DNA from: Phoronis ovalis
Taxonomy: Eukaryota; Phoronida; Phoronidae
Direction of reading: 5' to 3'
DNA: 10,789 nucleotides
NCBI GenBank assembly: GCA_028565635.1
Contig: JAOXYB010019060.1
Coordinates: 1,691 to 12,479, forward strand
Position numbers and translations under genes: made by a program. The notes below the pieces were generated by a model, which was not told the origin of the DNA, made no database searches, and saw nothing but the letters and a program-made list of their open reading frames with translations. Of the stretch, positions 1 through 9,600 are shown piece after piece; positions within the stretch are counted from its first letter, which is position 1; every line of letters begins with the position of its first letter.

Positions 1-212
1 TTATCATTTTTTTTATAGAATGTTTTGCATAATCATGTAGTAGGAGGGATTAACAACAGCCATATAGGATAAGCCTCTATGCTCAGTAAAGTACTCGACA
101 ATTCATGGAAGGAACGTTTTCCAGGAATTGCACTGCGTGTCGTGTAAAGCCACTGAGTCTAACCAACAGTATCAATGATAAATAGTAATAGACTTTACAT
201 AAAAAGTCTTAC
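1..212 (-). other. Start of intron 12; no further exon seen
   Basis: This is downstream of the exon 12 donor in the transcript. No frame here continues EDRF1, and no other gene or repeat was recognised. Confidence 0.6.
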
Positions 213-651
213 CATATGCATTTAGAGCCAGCTTTAAATATTTTAAACTTTCTCCCAGTTTCTGACTAGAATGCCTAACACTTGCCAGTTCATAGTATGC
301 ACCCAACGCCTTCGTTAGTAACAATGTTTTGGATGTACAATGCCATGAGCCTCTTCCTAAACGTCTAATTTTTACAAGAGTCAAACTCTCTTCCTGATTG
401 GTAGCATCTGAGCTATGCGACTCAAACCCTTGAATCTGATTGGTACATTCTGCACCATGCGACTGAGACCTTGGCTTCTGATTGACAGACTCTAAGTCAT
501 GTGACTTGCAAGTCTGTGTGTTAGTTTTCTTCAAAGGTTCATACCTAAGTGGAATAGCTTCTGTAGGGTTTCTGACAGTAATAGGTTCATCTGTCTGTTG
601 TTGCTGTTTCGCAATCAAGCCACTGACATCACTGTCTAAGCAAGATAAGCC
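213..651 (-). CDS. EDRF1: EDRF1 coding exon 12 (residues 514-659 plus 1 nt)
   Basis: Acceptor gtatttttttaag|GGCTTA and donor GCATATG|gtaaga. It encodes GLSCLDSDVSGLI, a QQQQ run, PTEAIPLRYEPLK (human PSTPIPLKYE), three 14-residue tandem repeats, then GSWHCTSKTLLLTKA and a helix-turn-helix stretch around YYELASV and LKYLKLALNAY. The last matches human AYYVLSD and LRYIKLALQ and has TPR-like character. The acceptor AAG is less common than CAG or TAG. The next exon, expected to begin with the rest of a G-codon, is not visible in 1-212. Confidence 0.92.
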
Positions 652-3600
652 CTTAAAAAAATACAACAGAGCCTTGTTGGTTAAAATCAAATCAGAGAGG
701 GCAAAGGTATGAAATTTCTCGTTTTGCACTAGAGGTCAGCACTGATCATTGTGTTTTGATGACATTGAAAGTTAAGATAGTGAAAAAAAAAATTAAAACT
801 GGTAATACAAAATAATATAAACAAAATTTCTCCTAAATTACATTACTTAATTAAAGTTCCCAAAATATACATCAATGGCAGTATATAAGGCATACTTAAA
901 TAAAAGTAATAACCAAAAGAAAGTACCCAGCTTTAAGCTTGAGATGACAGAATGCTACAGTATATCTGGAGATATTTAATCAACCAAAAGCGAACTCTAC
1001 AAATAAACACAGAAATTTTACCTCTGCAATGTATCGTAAAGCTGTGTTACATCGTTCTTCAATACCACTGGGCATTGTGGGTGATTGTTCAACATCAGAA
1101 TGACGGCAGGAGTTTGGTAAGGATAAGTCCTTGATTTCAACGGATGATGAAGTCTGTTGCTCTCTTGCTGATTTCTTCGCAGGAAAACTTTTTGCATTTT
1201 TACGTTTCTCATTCTGCTACAGAAAACATTGAGACCATACATATTCTCCTTTGTATCTAGATAACTTTACACATCTGTTCTACAGTTATAATAACTTACG
1301 CTGAAATAATGAACAAAGAAAGAATAAGTCACTACAAAAATTTGTTTCGGGCAAAAAATTGAAACTGTCGAAGTACCTGAGATTGTCTGGTTTTACCTGC
1401 TTCGAATTATAGTAAGTGTGGTCAACACGTGTTTCGATTTCTTACCCTTTTTGGTGGTGAATTCTCCAGACTATTCATGTTATCTCCCGCATACAGGTTT
1501 GCTAGCAGGTAGTAGGCAGAAGTGACAATCTGCAATTATACATTCATCATTCATTTGGTAACAAACTAATAAATAGCCTATTTACAATTTCTCTACAGCC
1601 TTATTTATTGTATAATTCATGTTTTTATAGTTGTTTTATACAGTATGGGAATATGCTGGTCTTTATCGAGGACCAGTAAACAGCTGGTAAGTCACGTCGG
1701 CATGAAACCTGAGAATTGTTTATGAAGGAGCAGTAACCAGTTGATAAGCAATGTCTGCATCCGCTCCTTTATCATGATCAAGGAGCAGTGAAAAGTTAGC
1801 GAGTAATGTACAGTATGGATGAAGCATGAGATGTTGGTCTCACCAAGGGGATGTACACGGTAGCTAAGTAAGGATTATAAGACACCTAGGAGTGCTGGTG
1901 GTAAGTAACGTCTGCATGAAATCTGAAAATGCTGGTTTTATCAAGGAGTTGGTATTAAGTAATGTCTGTATGATACCTGAGAATGCTGGTCTTTATCAAG
2001 GAGTAGTAAACAGTTGGTAAGTAACGTCAGTATGATACCTGAGAATGTTGGTTTTTATCAAGGAGTAGTAAACAGTTGGTAAGTAATGTCTGTATGATAC
2101 CTGAGAATGCTGGTCTTTATCAAGGAGTAGTAAACAGTTGGTAAATAATGTCTGTATGGTACCTGAGAATGTTGGTCTTTATCAAGGAGCAGTAAACAGT
2201 TGGTAAGTAATGTCTGTATGATTCCAGCCTTCTCTCTACCTTCATTCTTCAAGGTCATGTTTCTAGCTACTCGATACAATAACATGCCAACTGGTACAGT
2301 GAATGGATTCTGTGTGCGATCATTCTGCATGAATTCGGCACACAATGTGGTTAAATCATACAACTTGACTATATCACTGTCGGTTTCTGCAAACAGAGCA
2401 TATATAACACAGTGCTCGGAGTTTTCACTTGCACTTTTAAAGACTTCAAATTAAATTACTGTTTGTCAAAGACATTTAAGCAACAGGAAAATTATAACTT
2501 AATTACTTACTAGTATAAAAACACCTAAATTCACAAGATAATGCAAGGGTATAAAATAAATCAAAGCAGCGAAAATATGAAAGTAAATGTTAGGTTAGGG
2601 TGTTTAAATTCTTCAATAATCTAGCAAAAATCCAATTTTGGATAAAATTTTCCATGAGTTACTGTCTGCCTTTAATTGTGACATGGAGTTTACTGTAACA
2701 ACTGATCCTTTGGGAGCTTTTCAATCATTTGAATAATTATCTTTGAATTATAATCTCAGCAATAAGCGCCTTATGAACCCATTGCTCAAAGGTTTTATGA
2801 AATCTGCAACCCTTATAGTATGTGTTATTTAATTACAGATTGAGGCAGCAATTTTTCTTGATGTTTTATCAATGAGAAGGTCTCATGTGAACAAAAGAAT
2901 TGAGCAGGGTTTTTGCTTCTATAGAAGAAATGGTAGAAATTTTGTGCGTACAACATGTCAGGTTACAAAGTCATCTTCATTAAAAACACTATTTTCATGT
3001 TCAAACTTTACAAACCTTTGAACAGCCAGTATGTGTGACCTTCTTTGGTTGCATTTGACTTAAGAAACGACAGTATATTCTGAGCAACGTCTTTTATGAC
3101 AAGTGGACTGAACTCAGAATTCTGAAATGTGGGGATTTCCTCAGTTCTTATCACTTCATATCTCTGTAAAGATGAAGGGCAATTTGGGGCTATCCATTTT
3201 CATTTGTATATCGGGAAGAAATTTTCTGAGAAAGCTATTATCTAATATTGAGGTTAATAGACAGTTTTAAGTCTATTATGGAGATATAATGGGCCAAGAT
3301 CAATTGAAAAGTTACAATGGGTTTGTGGTGTGTCGAGCCCATTATAATTTTTCAATCGGTCGAGGCCTGTTCTATCTCTATAATGGGTGAGAAACAGTCT
3401 ATGAATCTCTACATCAGACAGACACGATTACAATTTCTTCCTTATACGAATCCATTAGTATACTTGTGCACGGGCTAGCCCAGCATAGGCCGTGTAAGAT
3501 GGCAGATAAATCTAGATATTAAGAAATACATTTTGTCAAAAAAATTGTAAATTTCTGCTTTTTAACCGGTTTTAAATTAGATGCAAAATGTTACAATCCA

Positions 3601-6600
3601 TGAGGGATCCATTATAACTTTTTTGGCATTCCATTATAACTTCTCAGTATCTAATTGGATAAGAAACATAGACACTACCTGTACAATGCCATCCAGGTGA
3701 TAACACATGGCTAGCTCAGGAACGTTGCACATCAAATTATCTAACCAGTAATCTATGCCAGTCAAAACATTGATGGGTTTATCAGCATCTCTGAAAGCAA
3801 AGTACTTGATATCCAGAATAATCGTAATATATCAAATTCTGCTCTTTCATGTGGAACTACGAATTAAAGGCATGTTAGTTGAATCAAGATACGAAATTCT
3901 TGCAAAACATGAACATACATATCTCATTAATAAAGAATTGAAAAATCTGTGTAAGATAACGTGGCGGAGAGGTATGCTATGTATTATTTTAAACTGAATA
4001 TCAGATTGCATTTACCTTAATCTTAGGCTAACACAAGGATGTGTTCCTCCACCAAATATTGGCATATCTGTGCCTATCAACATACGGATGTCTTCAAAAG
4101 TCCATAGAACAGTTCGTCCATATTCAGCTGGTCTTGGCTGCAAAATAACTTGCAACTTCAAATACATGTACTTGTATATTTCATACATTATAGCACGCAC
4201 CTATTTATGCAGCCTACTGTAAAACCGTGAATGGATGCAAAAACATGTGGGATGAATGACTAAGATGTAGAGATAATGAAACATAATTTTAGATTCCAAC
4301 CTGACATCAGCCAACAAAAGTCTTTTATTATTTTCTCCCATTCTGAATTCATGATATAGTGATTATAACTAGACTATACTGAATAGTGAGCGGCACTCTA
4401 GGATAATTGTACTGGCATTGAAAGCCCATTGCAGGGTTTAATGCTTTTGAAAAATACAAGTTTATCCGACTTCTTTGAAGACCTAAAGACAAACAGTCAA
4501 ACTTTTAGGTCCGAATATATAGTTACCCAAATTATGTTGGATTTTTCGGTATTTTTCCATCTTTCTGTGTACAAAGCGAAAATCCTGATAATCTCTTAAA
4601 AATTAATCACGGTAATATACCAAATATTAGAAGATCCTGATAGGATTGATAATCACAAAAAGACCTCATAAAATAACTGATGTATATAAAGCACCATTCA
4701 GTAAAACAAACATCTACAGCAATTTCTGGAAGCTTCTATCCTCCATAAATGTCACTATAAGGACTACACATAGTGCATTAAGATCTGCCTCTGGTGGGAG
4801 AGACAAATGGTAGGGTGTCAGGGAATAACATGCTTGCAGACTGATTATCAGCATTGGCAGTGGTGGGAGGACATACCTCTGACTAGGTTGATGCAAATTC
4901 ATAGACTGGTTATCAGTCATGGCACAGGTTGGAAGGGTACATACCTATGGTAAGAAATCAGGTTGATGCAAATTCACTGAATGGTTTATCAGTCATGGCA
5001 GTGAAGGGAGGGGGACATACTTCTGGTAACAGATCAGATTTAAACAGACTCATCGACTTGTTATCAGCCATTGCAGTGGCGAGAGGCTACATACCTCTGG
5101 TAAGAGAACCGGGTGATGCGGACTCATTGACTGGTCATCAGCCATGGCAATAGTGGAAAGGTGGTACATACCTCTGGTAGAGGATCAGGGAGTAACAGGC
5201 TTGTTGTCTGATTATCAGCAGAGGCAGTGGGAGGGCAGAAGAAATTCGCCGACTCATTGCTTGGTTTCTTTCCTTCAACACTGAAAAGAAAAACAAAAAT
5301 CGTCACCCCACCTGTATCTTCCAACAAATCTTATTCAGATAACATTTAGCATACAACATATGCACTGGAACTCTACAACATATGTTTACAATATATGTAA
5401 TACTCCACAAGATGTGGCAAGTGAAATTATTTTCATTGATAAAAAAATAACACAGTCACTACTAAAATGTTAAAAAATTTGTCAGATACAGTAATTATAA
5501 ATAACACCGCCTGCCAAAGTGTTGTACAACTTTTAAACGCTAAATTAAAGCCACTTCTGTTACAAACCTATGATACAAGAATTTTGAGAACATGTTTCGG
5601 TTTTGAAGAAAATTTCGACTTTTGTTCTTCTTTTCTACGCATGCTTTATCTTTGTCTTGCATGTTTCTCATAACTGTCTCGTAATAAAACTGTCGCAGCC
5701 ACTTCCAGTCATCCTACAAGAAAACAAAGGGCCAAATTACAGTAATCTATAAAACCACAAAAATATTAGCCGCTTCAGGGTTTTGTTGAGTGTCTGTGAA
5801 CTTGTTCAGATTTATTACTAGTTTCTTCTACACATAGAGGTGGTTATGAGTTGACCATTTACATTACTCCAGGTTTCAAAATGACTATGTGTAGTGACAG
5901 ATATCTTCAAGTTACTGTGGCCATTTTGAAAAACCCACGTGGTACTGATACATTCAGTTGTCTTCCTATAGCTAGCATCTTGCCTCAAAAGGCCTAGTAA
6001 CTAGTGACATCTACTGGACAAAGTCCTAATGGCTTTGTACTTGTAAAATAATCTAAAATAGGAATAAACATAACAATTGTATGTTTATAAGTAATGTATT
6101 CTTTATTTAAAGTCATGTATTCTTCTCAAACTTAAGTATCAGGGATATTGTCACGGTGAACTGAGAAGAAACCCCACTAGATAAATCCAGATTCGAATCA
6201 ACCCTGTGCCTAGGCCATTGAGCGTACTAAACACTCATTCTATTCAACTACCTGTTCTTGTCTAAACAGATGTTTGTGAATATCAAAGTCATCGAGTAGT
6301 AAAGTCTTCCCCACACGATGAACCATCATACTACAGGGACCCTTGCAATAAGGGATTTTCAATAATTTCTTGATATTCTAGAAAGAACAAAAAATTACAA
6401 CATTGTAACAATGATTAAATTACATTGTAACAATGATTAAATTACAACATTGTAACAATGATTAAATTACAACATTGTAACAATGATTAAATTAGAACAT
6501 TGTAACAATGATTAAATTACAACATTGTAACAATGATTAAATGTGACAGATTACTGTGAAGCATCTCATGTAGACTAATGTTAGTCGGCTTTGTAATTTA

Positions 6601-9600
6601 AGATAATTTTTTTTCCTAAAAAGTCATTCAAAAGATTTGTCTAAAAAATTAATGTAAAGGACAAAATAATCTGGCAGTCTTGAATTAAAAGGAGAAAAAT
6701 GTATGGCACTCCTAGCTTTAGCTGAGTACATATATAAAGCATAAACATACACATATGATCCTGTATTCAACTTTAAGCATTATTATAAAGAGCTTTTGTA
6801 GGCAAAATCGGCAGAGCTTACTAGTTTATTCTAGCAACTGTTTTATGTACTATAATTCATTTATTAAAAAACTCCAATCAATGTTTCTAACGACTAATGT
6901 CAGTCTACATCTCAATGTTTTATTCATATAAATCTTAATTATGCTCCATTGAAGTATAAATCACCAAGGATAGTGGTCTTTAATATTAAAATAAATCCAA
7001 TACCCATTTTTGTTAGTTCATAAATATGGTAAACCTGTTCATGTTTTTTGTTTTCCATACTCTTTTTAGTTATTTGTGAAGGAACTGCCTTTTCACTAGA
7101 GAGCAGTCCACTTTTGGACCAGTGGAGGCTAGGAGCATGCTGCTATTTTACCGGGAGGGACGGACATCAGTCCACTTATGACTAGTAGAGTTTTAGCTAG
7201 GAAAAGGTTGCTATACAATTTTACCCGAGATGGCTGGATATCAGTCCACTTTGGACCAGTGGAGTTTTACTGTGGGAAGAAGAGGGACCGAGATGAGTCC
7301 ACTATCCGACTAGTGGAATTTTATCCTAGCAAGAGATTGCTCTATAGAGACTTGCTATAGGAATTACCAGTTTTCTTCCCGAACTGTAGTAGACATACTC
7401 CGCATCTCTAAAATGGCACTGAATAAAGAACAAACATTTTAACATTAAAAATTTCCGCCACTTACTTCGGCATCAGATATAACGTCCAGTTCATCAACTA
7501 CATCTGGTGAGTTGTTCGCCATGTTAAAGCTGTAAAAAAGAATTATAAAACTATATGACTGTACACGATTACCGACTGCTTATAGCTCTGTTCACTCTAT
7601 GAAACATCTCAACTGTCTGGTGACCATACAGTGAGACTACTGATACTGAGCTATATGACTGTACATGATTACCGACTGCTTATGGCTCTGTTCACTCTAT
7701 GAAACAGCTCGACTGTATGCGGATCCGGTAAGCATACTGCAAGGCTGCGGATACTGAGCTAACTATAGTTTAGGCCACACTTTAGCAGGTACTCACTTTG
7801 TGGCTCAGTGAATTGAGGTCTTTAAATTAAATGTCAGACCCTTTATCAATCTAGCTAACTGGGCTAACAAAATCAAGAACTAATACTTAATCTTTAGCAT
7901 ATAGGAGTTTATGCATCAATCTCTTAGTTCAGGGTTAAATAATGAAATTAAAAAAAAGATGTCAGAACCATGCACCATTGAACCTCTACTCCTCCTAATG
8001 AGTCATAATGGTGCAAAAATGTCACTTTTAGAAATTAAAATATATTTAGGTTATCTGTCTGTTCCCTGAAGATTCGTGCTGAAACACTGGGTCTGGAAGA
8101 CCAGAGTGAGAGACTAGGGGAGTGTATACCCCCTCCCCCACAGATCACAATTCACCATTAAAAAAAGTAAATTCACATGTCATCAGAAATTTCCTCATCT
8201 CATTAACACTTGCCAATAAATGGCGATATTCAACACAGCTGCAAAAAAAACAGTTCACCAATATATCACAATATGCTTATAAATTCTAAAATCTCCTTTC
8301 TGACATTTATAAAAATGTTTTTAGACAAAAATTATAATATATCAATTTCTAAAACCATTTATTTTGCAGCCAATGCATACAGCTTCATGAACTTTGTATC
8401 TTTTTATGTAAATATTTGTGATGTATGTATAATTACAATTTAGTGTAGTCTGTGGTGGATCTATTTTCCCTAGAGAGTCACGCAACATTTCTGTGATACA
8501 ATCTGCATATTCACAAGCATTATGGTGCAACGAAATAAACTGCACGTTTATTTTAATATAAAAGGTGACATGTAACATATCGTCAATTATAGGTAATACT
8601 AGGAACTTTTCTCCCAAAAAACAAGATGTGTGGAAAAAAACACAGCTCGTGACCAGGCTAACCTTTGACCTTGGGTTATACCCTTCAGAATCTTGACCAA
8701 TAAAATAATTGCTTTGATAAAAAGCTATAACAGTACCTTCATTTCCAGACTCAAGATTAGAACAAGTTGATTGACAGGCATATGCTCAGTAAATCCAGAT
8801 GGTATGACAGTATTCCTTAATACCTGGGAACATTTAGTTTTCACATTATCTTTCCTTCCAAGGAAACATTTTAAATGCATATCACATAAGCCATGTAACA
8901 TTAGAATTATTAAAAGTTGCACTCTATTGCCATTTCCTGAAACTCTTGCGGCAATTTTAAGTGCTAGAAGGAAAAGCACAGTCAACGTACAGTTAAAGTG
9001 AACAAGGTGCCACTATCTCAATCTATTTTGAAGTTATGCATTTATATTGATGACTCTGGAAGCTGCTATTATAACATTTATTGCCCATAATACAAAATGT
9101 TGATGCCATCAGACGGAACAAGGTTTGCATGTAACCATATATAGGAAAATAATTCTACTGATATACACCCATAACAATACCAAAATGCAGTTATTTGCTT
9201 TTAAACAAAACTTATACATTCATAAGAGTATTACATTTCAATAGCAAATCACTGCCTTATAAATGAAATATAAATGATTTTTCAGTATTTTATTTTAATA
9301 CAAATGCATACAACCTTGTTCACCTCTGATATCAGAGCACTGCCTTATGTGTAATAAAGTTTATATGGCAGCTTCCACAGCCACCAACATTAATGGCTGT
9401 AGTTTCAAATCGGATTTAATAATTTTTATAATTCTTTTTGGGAAATTATTCTTTGAAAGTGTACCTAAAGGCATAGCTCGTGTTATGTTAGTGGCATCTT
9501 GTTTACTTTAATAACTGTCATGAGGAATGTCATGTCAAGAGAAATAATTTCGAAAATGTTCCCAGGATGCAATTCTGTGGATTCCTCCTCGTTACAGCTG

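Noticed and set aside
482-712. Plus-strand open frame with a cysteine-rich stretch opposite exon 12
   Set aside because: It is antisense to a well-supported coding exon and has no recognised motif.
1018-1242. 74-codon minus-strand open frame over exon 11
   Set aside because: It is in a different frame from the EDRF1 reading that matches EERC and joins exons 10 and 12 in phase.
2588-2603. Telomere-like TTAGG/TTAGGG motif
   Set aside because: Only about two adjacent degenerate units occur, which is expected by chance.
3755-3997. Plus-strand 80-codon open frame across exon 7 and intron 6
   Set aside because: It is antisense to exon 7 and shows no recognised domain.
4714-4920. Minus-strand open frame in the exon 5 array as an extra EDRF1 exon
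   Set aside because: It lies in the shifted frame of repeat copies, is not needed for the exon 5 to exon 6 join (which is in phase) and matches nothing in EDRF1.
4929-5153. Plus-strand repeat-containing open frame in intron 5 (GYIPLVRE-like repeats)
   Set aside because: It arises from the antisense of the exon 5-derived array; repeat periods of 68-77 bp do not keep frame throughout, so it is a repeat artefact.
6394-6541. CRISPR-like array
   Set aside because: Units are contiguous 25-bp repeats with no unique spacers, within an animal intron.
8342-9001. Overlapping open frames on both strands in intron 1 as a nested gene
   Set aside because: No motif or codon bias is evident, the strands overlap, and such lengths are expected by chance in 2 kb.
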